Below are positions 1 through 8,000 of a DNA stretch of 13,646 nt, in pieces. Within the stretch, counting starts at the first letter, position 1. Every line of letters starts with the position of its first letter. The notes beneath the pieces were generated by a model. It did no database searches and was not told where the DNA came from. It worked only from the letters and a program-made list of their open reading frames with translations. The DNA is from Actinomycetes bacterium. GTDB lineage: Bacteria; Actinomycetota; Acidimicrobiia; Acidimicrobiales; Palsa-688. The stretch covers positions 1-13,646 of the forward strand of contig JAKAXG010000042.1 of NCBI GenBank assembly GCA_021827225.1. The letters run 5' to 3'. A program made the translations under genes and the position numbers.

Positions 1-1
1 G

Positions 2-553
2 GTGGCGTCGCAGACGGTGACGGTCAGTGGCATGGCCCACCGGTTCATCCAGGTGCACCAGCTGGACAAGGTGAAGGTGGCGGCGTCGATCTGCCGGGGC
101 ACCAACCGGGCCATCGTCTTCGCCCGCACCAAGCGCGGCGCCGACCGGCTGACCGAGGCACTGCGCAAGGAGGGCGTTGACGCCCGGGCCATCCACGGCG
201 ACCTGCGTCAGCAGATCCGGGAGCGGGCGTTGAAGGCGTTCTCCGAGGGTCGGCTCAAGGTGCTGGTGGCCACCGACGTGGCGGCCCGGGGGCTGGATGT
301 GGAGGACGTGGACGTGGTCATCCACTACGACCCCCCCGAGGACCACAAGGCGTACCTGCACCGCTCCGGCCGCACCGCCCGTGCCGGCCGGGAAGGTCTG
401 GTGGTGACCCTCGTCCTCTGGAACGAGCAGATGGACGTGGAGCGCATCCAGAAGCGCCTCGGCCTGTCGGCGCCGATCATCGAGATGTTCTCCAACGACC
501 CCCGGCTGGCCCATCTGAGCAGCTGGGACCCCGCCGCCCTGCCGGCCGTCTGA
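2..553 (+). CDS. DEAD-box RNA helicase, C-terminal part (5' truncated by window edge)
   Basis: ATP-dependent RNA helicase of the DEAD-box family (superfamily 2), which remodels RNA duplexes during ribosome assembly, RNA decay or cold adaptation. Only the second RecA-like domain is present. Visible motifs are IVFARTKRGAD (motif IV region), VLVATDVAARGLDV (motif V) and HRSGRTARAGREG (motif VI, with the arginines that contact ATP and RNA). The Walker A, DEAD and SAT motifs of the first domain must lie left of the window, so the GTG at position 2 is an internal codon and not the start. After motif VI the protein has only a short tail of about 50 residues, without the long basic or RGG extensions seen in DeaD/CsdA or RhlE types. 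The family is secure; the orthologue (RhlE, DeaD or other) cannot be decided. The next gene begins 16 bases downstream. Confidence 0.93.
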   Translation: MASQTVTVSGMAHRFIQVHQLDKVKVAASICRGTNRAIVFARTKRGADRLTEALRKEGVDARAIHGDLRQQIRERALKAFSEGRLKVLVATDVAARGLDVEDVDVVIHYDPPEDHKAYLHRSGRTARAGREGLVVTLVLWNEQMDVERIQKRLGLSAPIIEMFSNDPRLAHLSSWDPAALPAV

Positions 554-569
554 GCACCTGGCCCCGCTG

Positions 570-1697
570 GTGCGCCAGGCGCTGGAGGTCCTCGGATTCC
601 TCGCGGGCGTCGCCGCGGTGGCGGCCACGGTCCTGTCCGCCATCCGGGCGGTGGTGCTGCCCCGGGCCAGCCAGAACCTCATCCCCCGGATAACCGTCGC
701 CGCGGTGCGCTCGACGTTCCGGGCCCGGGCCCGGCGGCTGGACTCCTACTCCGAGCGGGACCGGATCATGGCCATGCTGGCCCCGGTGGCGCTGATCGCC
801 ATGCTGCTCAGCTGGCTGGTGATCGTGTTCCTCGCCTACGCCCTGATGATGTTCTGCCTGACCGGCCGGTCAGCCACCGCCTCGCTGCAGCTGTCCGGGT
901 CGTCGATCGTCACCTTGGGCACGACCAGCGACAGCGGTCTCTGGCCGTCGCTGCTCAGCTACTCCGAAGCCGCCCTGGGGCTGCTCATCGTGGCCCTCTT
1001 CATCACCTACTTCCCGAGCATCTACAGCGCCTTCACCCGCCGCGAGACCGGGGTCACGCTGCTTCAGGTCCGGGCCGGCGACCCGCCGCGGGCCACCACG
1101 ATGCTGATCCGCTATCACCGCATCGAGGAGCGGCGCTACCAACTGACCGACCTGTGGCGGCAGTGGGAGATGTGGTTCGCCGACATCGAGGAGTCGCACA
1201 CCACCTTCCCGATCCTCGTGTTCTTCCGCTCACCGCAGCCGGAACGGTCCTGGGTCACCGCCGCCGGCGCCCTCCTCGACGCCGCCGCCTTCTGGCTGGC
1301 GTGCGTGGCCGAGCATCCCGTCGACCCCGACGCCCAGCTCTGCGTGCGGGCCGGTTTCCTGTCCCTGCGCCGGGTGGCCGACGCGTTCGATCTGCCCTAC
1401 GACCCCGACCCCCGCCCGGGGGACCCCATCACCATCTCCCGCGCCGAGTGGGACCAGGCCATGGCCGAGATGGAGGCCGCCGGGGTGCCGCTCGTCGCCG
1501 ACCGGGAGCAGGCCTGGGCCGACTGGCGGGGATGGCGGGTCAACTACGACCCGGTGCTGCTGCGCCTGGCCCGGCTGGTCGAGGCGCCGCCGGCGCCGTG
1601 GATCAGCGACCGCTCTCCGGTGGCGGCGCGACCCGCCGGGGCCCCGGCCCGTGCCGCCCGAAGACCCACCGCACCACGGCGATGGAGATCCCGATGA
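570..1697 (+). CDS. Putative two-helix pore (ion-channel-like) membrane protein
   Basis: Membrane protein of 375 residues and uncertain function. A hydrophobic segment lies at residues 8-30, a strong transmembrane helix at 68-95 and another at 130-152. Between the last two sits SGSSIVTLGTTSD (109-121), which has the position and look of the pore helix and selectivity filter of two-helix potassium channels (T-x-G-Y-G-D), but the filter tyrosine-glycine is replaced (TLGTT). The remaining 220 residues are soluble and rich in Trp, Arg and Glu, probably a cytoplasmic regulatory domain; the last 30 are low-complexity Ala/Pro/Arg. The GTG start is 16 bases after the helicase stop and no good ribosome-binding site is visible, so it may be translated from the helicase transcript. 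Its last 95 bases overlap a convergent minus-strand gene. The coding call is firm, the channel assignment is inference; a mechanosensitive or purely structural membrane protein is possible. Confidence 0.8.
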   Translation: MRQALEVLGFLAGVAAVAATVLSAIRAVVLPRASQNLIPRITVAAVRSTFRARARRLDSYSERDRIMAMLAPVALIAMLLSWLVIVFLAYALMMFCLTGRSATASLQLSGSSIVTLGTTSDSGLWPSLLSYSEAALGLLIVALFITYFPSIYSAFTRRETGVTLLQVRAGDPPRATTMLIRYHRIEERRYQLTDLWRQWEMWFADIEESHTTFPILVFFRSPQPERSWVTAAGALLDAAAFWLACVAEHPVDPDAQLCVRAGFLSLRRVADAFDLPYDPDPRPGDPITISRAEWDQAMAEMEAAGVPLVADREQAWADWRGWRVNYDPVLLRLARLVEAPPAPWISDRSPVAARPAGAPARAARRPTAPRRWRSR

Positions 1698-1887
1698 CGG
1701 CCAGGACCACCAGGATCCCCCACAGGTCCGAGGCGTCGTTGTGCGGTCCCACGATGTTGGCCGTGGCGTTGGGCCCGTTTCCCACGATCGTGATGACCGC
1801 GCCGGGACCGTTCGGGTTGGCCAGGGTCGTCGGTGTGACAGTGCTCACCGGATGGCCGTCCGAGGTCACCTGGAAGGAAAAATGCAC
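1603..1887 (-). CDS. Small tail-anchored membrane protein, unknown function
   Basis: Protein of 94 residues. Residues 1-53 are polar and rich in Thr, Val, Asn and Gly, compatible with a small beta-rich domain; residues 55-76 (starting LWGILVVLAVIG) form one clear transmembrane helix followed by a basic tail (RHGPGPRR), giving a C-terminally anchored protein. The positive-inside rule would put the short tail in the cytoplasm and the N-terminal domain outside, although no signal peptide is present. Start GTG at 1887 is preceded on the minus strand by GGGAG at suitable spacing. The 3' end overlaps the convergent channel-like gene by 95 bases, and the 5' end is divergent from murA. I do not recognise a family. 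The sensible protein layout and the ribosome-binding site argue that it is real. Confidence 0.65.
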   Translation of the reverse strand: MHFSFQVTSDGHPVSTVTPTTLANPNGPGAVITIVGNGPNATANIVGPHNDASDLWGILVVLAVIGISIAVVRWVFGRHGPGPRRVAPPPESGR

Positions 1888-1962
1888 AGCCCCATTCTCC
1901 CAGACCCTCCCTGCTCTACGGGCGTCGGCGGCGATGACGCGGGGGCGAACCCCGGACGCGGG

Positions 1963-1968
1963 TAGCCT
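1963..1968 (+). promoter_or_regulatory. Possible -10 element of a leaderless murA promoter
   Basis: TAGCCT fits the TANNNT pattern of actinobacterial -10 elements and ends 8 bases before the GTG start of murA. No Shine-Dalgarno sequence lies before that start, so a leaderless transcript beginning at or near the GTG would explain both facts. No convincing -35 hexamer is present. The 89-base gap (1888-1976) must also hold the promoter of the divergent small membrane protein. Confidence 0.3.
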
Positions 1969-1976
1969 TCAACGTC

Positions 1977-3275
1977 GTGTCCGACGCCTGGATGATCGAG
2001 CCCTCCGGACCCCTTCGCGGGGAGGTCCAGGTGCGGGGGTCGAAGAACGCGGTGACCAAGCACATGGTGGCTGCCCTCCTCGGTGAGGGTCCGAGCACCA
2101 TCTCCAACGTCCCCGAGGTGGGCGACGTCGACATCACCGCCGGGATCCTGACCGCCGTGGGGGCGGAGGTCGAGCGCGACGGCGACTCCATCACGGTGGT
2201 GCCTCCGATCGCCGCCATGCCGTCGGTGCCGCTGCGCTTCAGCGGCCTCAACCGCATCCCGGTCCTGCTCCTCGGGCCCCTACTGCACCTGACCGGGGAG
2301 GCGTTCGTGCCCCGGGTCGGCGGAGACCAGCTGGGCGGCCGCCCCGTCGACTTCCACGTGGAGATGCTCCGCTCCCTCGGAGCCGAGGTGGACGTCACCC
2401 CCGACGGGATCGCCGCCCGCTGCAAGCGTCTCACCGGGGCCATCATCGAGCTGCCGTACCCCAGCGTCGGGGCCACCGAGTCGGCCCTGCTGTCGGCGGC
2501 CATGGCCGACGGCAAGACCGTCATCCGCAACGCCGCCACCGAGCCCGAGGTCCTGGAGCTGGCCCTGTTCCTCCAGCGCATGGGGGCCCGCATCGAGCTG
2601 CAACCGGACCGCCGCATCATCATCGAAGGGGTGCCGCACCTGCGCGGCGCCCGCACCCGCCTCCAGGGGGACCGCAACGAGGCCTTCAGCTATCTGGTCG
2701 CCGGCCTGATCACCGGCGGGGAGGTGCGGGTGGTGGGGTGCCGGCAGGACCGGCTGGTCACCGCTATCACCACGCTCATGCGCATGGGCGCCTCGGTGGT
2801 GGTCGACGAGGTGGCCATGACGGCGTCCGCTCCCAACGGGCTGCGGGCGGCGGCCGTGCAGACCGACGTGCACCCGGGTTTCATGACCGACTGGCAGACC
2901 CCGCTGATGGTGCTGTTCACCCAGGCGGAGGGCATGTCGGTGCTCCACGAGACGGTCTACGAGGACCGCTTCGTCTACGTCCCGGCCCTGCAGAAGATGG
3001 GCGGGGAGATCGAGCTGTTCTCCACCTGCCTGGGCGGGTCGGCGTGCCGGTTCCACGAGAGCAGCTATCTGCACTCCGCCGTGGTACGCGGGGTGTCCAA
3101 GCTGCGCGGCGCCGAGGTGGAGATCCCCGACGTGCGGGCCGGGTTCTCGAGCGTGATCGCCGCCGCCGCCGCCGAGGGGCCGTCGGTGCTGCGCGGCGTG
3201 CACCACCTGGAGCGGGGCTACCACCGGCCCGCCGACCAGCTGCGCTCGCTGGGCCTGGACCTGCGCACCACCTGA
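1977..3275 (+). CDS. murA: UDP-N-acetylglucosamine 1-carboxyvinyltransferase (MurA), Cys-to-Asp variant
   Basis: Cytoplasmic enzyme of 432 residues that transfers enolpyruvate from phosphoenolpyruvate to UDP-GlcNAc, the first committed step of peptidoglycan synthesis. The EPSP-synthase fold is recognisable along its length: GSKNA with the conserved lysine (K23) near the N-terminus, GGDQLGGRPVD at 115-125, the GFMTDWQ segment that matches the family's TDMQ loop with its catalytic aspartate, and a C-terminal DVRAG...LERGYHR block matching the DLRAS...DRGYER region of E. coli MurA. The catalytic-loop residue that is Cys115 in E. coli is Asp117 here. An insertion with two cysteines (about residues 349-357) lies before the last block. 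Length is normal (about 420-440). The GTG start lacks a ribosome-binding site. A MurA-like paralogue is possible; many actinobacteria and Firmicutes have more than one copy. Confidence 0.92.
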   Translation: MSDAWMIEPSGPLRGEVQVRGSKNAVTKHMVAALLGEGPSTISNVPEVGDVDITAGILTAVGAEVERDGDSITVVPPIAAMPSVPLRFSGLNRIPVLLLGPLLHLTGEAFVPRVGGDQLGGRPVDFHVEMLRSLGAEVDVTPDGIAARCKRLTGAIIELPYPSVGATESALLSAAMADGKTVIRNAATEPEVLELALFLQRMGARIELQPDRRIIIEGVPHLRGARTRLQGDRNEAFSYLVAGLITGGEVRVVGCRQDRLVTAITTLMRMGASVVVDEVAMTASAPNGLRAAAVQTDVHPGFMTDWQTPLMVLFTQAEGMSVLHETVYEDRFVYVPALQKMGGEIELFSTCLGGSACRFHESSYLHSAVVRGVSKLRGAEVEIPDVRAGFSSVIAAAAAEGPSVLRGVHHLERGYHRPADQLRSLGLDLRTT

Positions 3276-3283
3276 GCCCCGCC

Positions 3284-4063
3284 TTGTCAGCGCTGTACAC
3301 CTTCGACGGCTCCGCCTACCTGCCCGGACCCCTGTGTGTGGGCCCGTGGTCGCCCGACGCCCAGCACGGCGGCCCGGTATCGGCGCTCCTCGCCGGCGCC
3401 GTCGAGTCGGCGGTGGACCCCCGGTTCGAGTCCGTGCCGGTGCAGACGGTGCGGGTGACGGTGGAGCTGCTGCGCCCGGTCCCGCTGTCGCCGCTCACGC
3501 TGAGCTCGGCGGTGGTGCGCCCGGGCCGCAACGTGCAGCTGGTCGAGGCCACCATGCACTCCGGCGAGGTGGAGGTGGCCCGGGCCCGGGGACTGCGGAT
3601 CCGGCGCAGTTCCATGGACGTCCCGGTGGAGAGAGCGGCGCCGCCGGCGCCGGTCCCGTCCTCGGAGCCGACCGACTCCTCCGTCGCCCGGCGCACCGCT
3701 TTCGCCGAGGCCGTCGACCTGCGGTTCGTGAAGGGCAGCTGGGACGAGGCGGGCCCGGTGATCATGTGGAGCCGGCTGCTGGTGCCGGTGGTGGAGGGCT
3801 TCGAGCCGTCTCCGCTCCAACGGGCCACCGCCGCCGCCGACTTCGGCAACGGGGTGAGCCGGGTGCTGGAATTCGACCACCACACGTTCATCAACCCGGA
3901 TCTGACGGTCGCTCTCTGCCGGGTCCCCGACGGTGAGTGGATCGGCTTCGACGTGGTGTCCCGGCTGTCCACCGACGGGTTCGGGCAGGCTGAGAGCGCG
4001 ATCTTCGACCCTTTCGGACCGGTCGGCCGGTCTGTCCAATCGCTCCTGGTTTCCGAGCGTTAA
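3284..4063 (+). CDS. Thioesterase family protein (double hotdog, TesB-like)
   Basis: Protein of 259 residues resembling actinobacterial acyl-CoA thioesterases with two fused hotdog domains (the 4HBT_3/TesB-like group), which hydrolyse acyl-CoA thioesters in the cytoplasm. Family signs are FDGSAYLPGPLCVGPWSPD followed by AQHGGP near the N-terminus (the HGG motif at 28-30), a first hotdog to about residue 110, a Pro/Ser-rich linker, and a second domain containing ADFGNGVSRV, the FINPDLTVALCR strand and the DGFGQAESAIFD strand. The TTG start is chosen because homologues of this type begin about there and the next possible starts would cut into the GPWSPDAQHGG block. It lies 8 bases after the murA stop, so it is probably co-transcribed and translationally coupled. 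Substrate is unknown; the link to murA may be only positional. Confidence 0.85.
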   Translation: MSALYTFDGSAYLPGPLCVGPWSPDAQHGGPVSALLAGAVESAVDPRFESVPVQTVRVTVELLRPVPLSPLTLSSAVVRPGRNVQLVEATMHSGEVEVARARGLRIRRSSMDVPVERAAPPAPVPSSEPTDSSVARRTAFAEAVDLRFVKGSWDEAGPVIMWSRLLVPVVEGFEPSPLQRATAAADFGNGVSRVLEFDHHTFINPDLTVALCRVPDGEWIGFDVVSRLSTDGFGQAESAIFDPFGPVGRSVQSLLVSER

Positions 4064-4088
4064 GGCCGGGTCGACCCGGGCGGGGCTC

Positions 4089-4094
4089 TATGCT
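4089..4094 (+). promoter_or_regulatory. Possible -10 element before the RpiR-type regulator
   Basis: TATGCT (4 of 6 matches to TATAAT) lies in the 26-base gap after the thioesterase gene and ends 10 bases before the in-frame ATG at 4105. If used, transcription would begin a few bases before or at that ATG, giving a nearly leaderless mRNA and making 4105 rather than 4090 the real start. No clear -35 hexamer is seen. Confidence 0.3.
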
Positions 4095-5049
4095 GCGCGG
4101 CCTAATGGGTGTGGTGGACCGGATCATGGTGCACGCCGACCGGCTGACGGCTACGGAGCGCAAGATCGCCGCGGTGCTGGCCGACGAGCCGCAGACCATC
4201 GCGTTCGGGACGGTCGCGCAGGTCGCGCAGCGGGCCGGGACCAGCGGGCCGTCGGTGGTCCGGCTGGCCACCAAGCTCGGCTACGAGGGCTTCGTGGGGC
4301 TCCAGGCCGACGTGCAGGCTGAGCTGGCTCTCCGCCTGGGACCGGCCCGGGACCGGATCCGCCAGCACATGCCCGACGACCTGGTGGGACGCATACAGGC
4401 CGGCGAGCTGGACAACGTCTCCTCCACCTTCCACAACCTCAGCCGCGCCGCGGTGGAGCGGGCCGCCCAGGTGCTGGCCGACCCCGACCGACGGGTCTGG
4501 ATCTACCCTGGCGAGCTGACCGCGCCCATCGGCACCGTCCTGGCCACCCTGCTCGGCCAGCTACGGCCGGGGGTGACCCTGCTCACCGGGTCGGAGCTGG
4601 CCATCGGCCGGTCCATCGCCGACCTGTCGGCCAGTGACGTGGTGGTCGCCATCGACATCCACCGCTACGAGCGGTCACTGGTTTCGGCGGTGGGGTGGGC
4701 GGCGGGGCGGGGGGCCGACGTGCTGGCCATCACCGACGGGCCGCTCTCGCCGCTCGCCGGACCGGCCCGAGAGACGTTCTTCTTCTCGGCCCGCGGCGTG
4801 GGGCCGTTCGACAGCATGGTCGGAGGGGTGGCCCTGGCCAACGTCATCGTCGGGGCGGTGGCGGCCCGCATCCAGGAGAGCGCCACTCCCCGGCTGGACG
4901 CCATAGAGGCGGCGTGGACGTCGTGGTCGGCGCTGGTGGCCGAGCCGGGAGGAGCCCTGCCACCGCTGGACACGGTCCCACCCCCCTCCGCCCGGACCGG
5001 TGACTCGGACGGGGCGGGGCCGGACCCCCGGTCCGCCTCTCTGGGCTAG
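4090..5049 (+). CDS. RpiR/MurR-family transcriptional regulator (HTH + SIS domains)
   Basis: DNA-binding regulator of 319 residues. Residues 6-85 form the RpiR winged helix-turn-helix: LTATERKIAAVLADEP, then FGTVAQVAQRAGTSGPSVVRLATKLGYEGF. From about residue 125 to 270 there is a SIS fold, which in this family binds a phosphorylated sugar (for example N-acetylmuramic acid 6-phosphate in MurR, ribose phosphate in RpiR); the alternating strands VWIYPGE, DVVVAIDIHRYE and ADVLAITDG and the helix VGGVALANVIVGAVAARI fit it. The usual serine-rich sugar-phosphate loop of SIS domains is poorly conserved: the first loop reads GELTAPIG. The last 40 residues are Pro/Gly-rich and probably disordered. An in-frame ATG at 4105 is an equally good start. 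Lying just after murA and a thioesterase gene, it may sense a cell-wall or sugar metabolite, but nothing proves the ligand. It ends 27 bases before the convergent dehydrogenase gene. Confidence 0.88.
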   Translation: MLRGLMGVVDRIMVHADRLTATERKIAAVLADEPQTIAFGTVAQVAQRAGTSGPSVVRLATKLGYEGFVGLQADVQAELALRLGPARDRIRQHMPDDLVGRIQAGELDNVSSTFHNLSRAAVERAAQVLADPDRRVWIYPGELTAPIGTVLATLLGQLRPGVTLLTGSELAIGRSIADLSASDVVVAIDIHRYERSLVSAVGWAAGRGADVLAITDGPLSPLAGPARETFFFSARGVGPFDSMVGGVALANVIVGAVAARIQESATPRLDAIEAAWTSWSALVAEPGGALPPLDTVPPPSARTGDSDGAGPDPRSASLG

Positions 5050-5053
5050 AGCC

Positions 5054-5078
5054 GACCCCGGACCGCGGCGTCGGGGTC
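5054..5078. terminator. Inverted repeat between convergent genes, possible bidirectional terminator
   Basis: GACCCCG (5054-5060) and CGGGGTC (5072-5078) are perfect complements around an 11-base, itself GC-rich loop. The repeat sits exactly between the stops of the regulator and the glutamate dehydrogenase genes and touches the latter's stop codon. There is no T-run, so it would not be a classical intrinsic terminator, but such hairpins are common at convergent ends in GC-rich genomes. Confidence 0.45.
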
Positions 5079-8000
5079 AGTCCCCCGCCACGATCCCGGC
5101 CAGCCTGCGCAGGGTGAGTCCGGCCACGGCCAGCGGGTCGGATCCGGCCGGGGACCGCCCGCCGATGGCCGACGCCCGCTGGAGTGCCGGCCGGTGCGAC
5201 TCCACCCAGCGAGCCACGGCCGCGCCGGGGTGCTCCGCCGTACCGTCTCCCAGGGAGGCGACCACCGCCCGGCCCCGCCAGTCGGCGAGGTCGTCGAGAA
5301 CGGCCCGGGCCTGCCAGACCCGGACCCGGCCCGGCGGCGGGGAGCTCTCGAGCGCAGCGCGCACGTCGGCGGCCAGGCGGTCCAGCCCGGCCGCCCGGTC
5401 CAGCGCCTGGAGGGCCTCGAGGACGTCACCCACGGGACGGCCGATGGTGCGGGCGAGCATCCCGGCCGAGACGACCGCCACCCGGCGACGGGCGGACAGG
5501 AACCGCTCCCGGGTCTGCTCCGGGACGTCCAGGTCGGACCAGTCGGTGCCGCCGGCGCCGGCCTCCGGCTCCCCGGCGACGACCCCCGGAAGGGTGCCGC
5601 TCTCCGACGCCGCCGCCAGCTCCTCGTCCCTCTCGGCCACCCGCCCGGCGTCGAAGCGGGACACCGAGCGCAGGTAGGCGCGGACCAGGTCTCCCACGGC
5701 GGCGGCCACCGACTGGTGCAGGGCCGCCTCCGCCGGGGCGGACAGGCCTGATGCGGGATCGGCCGCCATGTCCTCCAGCTCGCTCCACAGCTGCCCGGCG
5801 CCGGCGACCCGCCGGGCGACCCAGAAGGCCGTGGCCACGTCGGCCAGGTCCCGGCCCAGCTCGGCGGCCAGGTCGTGGGCCCACACGATCCCCATCTGAT
5901 CGACGATCTCGCCGGCCACGTCGGTGGCGGCCAGCTGCGGGTACAGGCGGTGCTCGGGCACCAGGTCCCCGAAGGCGTCGCGCACCGGAGTGGGGAAGTA
6001 GGGCAGCACGCTGTCGAGGAACAGCGGGTCCCGGGCCCGCCCGGAGGCCTCGATGGCGCCGACCAGGTCAGCTTTGGCGTAGGCCAGGATGGTGGCCAGC
6101 TCGGGGCGGATGAGCCCGGCGCCGGCCGCCCGGCGGACCCGGAACTCCTCGCCGTCGGGCAGCACCTCCACCCCCCGGTCGAAGCGCCCGGCCGCGTGCA
6201 GGTCGTCCACCAGCGCCTCGTAGGCGTCGAGTTCCTTCTCGCTGCGGGTGGCGGCCCGGTTGAGCGCCGCCACGCTGTGGTCCACCTGGCGCAGGACCCC
6301 GTCGGCCACCTCCTCCTCCGAGCGGGCCAGGAACCGGTCGCGCTCGGCGGGATCCAGCCGTCCCTTCTCCACGGCCAGGGCGAGAAGGATCTTCAGGTTG
6401 ACCTCCCGGTCGGAGGTGGCCACGCCGGCGGCGTTGTCGATGAAGTCGGCGTTGATGCGCCCACCCCGCCGGCTGTAGCGGATGCGGGCCCGCTGGGTTA
6501 TGCCCAGGTTGGCGCCTTCGGCCACCACCCGGGCCCGGATCCGGTCGGAGGTGATGCGGACCCCGTCGTTGGCGTGGTCGCCCACGTCGGTGTCGGGCTC
6601 CCCCACCGCCTTGATGAAGGTGCCGATCCCGCCGAACCAGAGCAGGTCCACCGGGGCCGACAGGATGGCCGAGACCAGTTGCGGGGGGCTCATCGATGCT
6701 TCCCCCACCCCGAGGACGGCCCGGGCCTCGGGCGACAGCGGGACCTCCCGGGCGTCGCGCGGCCATACCCCCCCGCCGGCCGAGATGGCCTCGCCGGCGT
6801 AGTCCGCCCAGCTGGACCGCTCCAGACCGAACAGCCGCTGACGCTCCTCGAAGGACCGGTCGGGGTCGGGATCGGGGTCGAGAAAGATGTGGCGGTGATC
6901 GAAGGCGGCGACCAGCCGGATGGCCCGGCTGCGCAACATGCCGTTGCCGAACACGTCGCCGGACATGTCACCGACGCCCACCACCTTGATCGGGTCGGTG
7001 GCCACGTCGATGCCCAGCTCCCGGAAGTGGCGGCGGACCGCCACCCAGGCGCCGCGGGCGGTGATGCCCATGGCCTTGTGGTCGTAGCCCCGGGACCCGC
7101 CCGACGCGAAGGCGTCACCGAGCCAGAATCCGGTCCGCTCGCTGATCGAGTTGGCCAGGTCGCTGAAGGTGGCGGTCCCCTTGTCGGCGGCCACCACCAG
7201 GTACGGGTCGGGGCCGTCCCAGGCCACCACCCGCTCCGGGGTGACCACCTTCCCGGACTCGATGTTGTCGGTCACCTCCAAAAGGGCGGCGACGAACAGC
7301 TCGTAGGCCTGTCTCACCTGCTCCGGCGACGGTCGGGCCTTGGCCAGGGCCGCCCCGGGCAGCGTGGACGGCTGGCGCACCACGAAGCCGCCCTTGGCGC
7401 CAGTGGGGACGATGATGGCGTTCTTCTTCACCTGGGCGAACGCCAGGTCCAGGACCTCCGTCCGGAAGTCCGCCGGCCGCTCGCTCCAGCGCAGGCCGCC
7501 GCGGGCCACCAGCCCGGCCCTCAGGTGGATGCCTTCCACCGCCGGCCCGTGTACGAAGGTGTCGACATAGGGCCGGGGCGGGCCCAGTTCCGGGACGGCG
7601 GTGCTGTCGAGCTTGAGCACCAGAGGCGACAGCCGACCGCCGGCGGGCCGACCGGTGTCGGCGTATCCGGCGCTGAAGTAGTTGGTCCGCCAGGTGGCGT
7701 CGACCAGCCCCAGCAGCGCCCGCAGCACCCGGAACGCCTCCAGCCGGTCGACCAGGTCGAGCTGCCCCAGGCACAGGGCCCGCTCCGGCCCGCCCCGGAC
7801 CGGTTCGGAACCGCCGTCGGGTGGCGGGCCGGCCGGCAGGGCCGCCGGGTCGAACCTGGCCTGGAAGTAGCCGACGAGCGCCCGGGCGGCGTCGGGGTGA
7901 GCGGCGAGCGGATCGGTCAGGTCGTCCCACGACAGATCGGCGGCCACCTGGTGCCAGTACCGGAGATAGGCCCGCAGTACCGTCACCTGGCGCCAGTCCA

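Noticed and set aside
2280..3224. Minus-strand open frame opposite murA
   Set aside because: Low-complexity His/Gly/Ala-rich translation with no motif, fully covered by the real murA gene.
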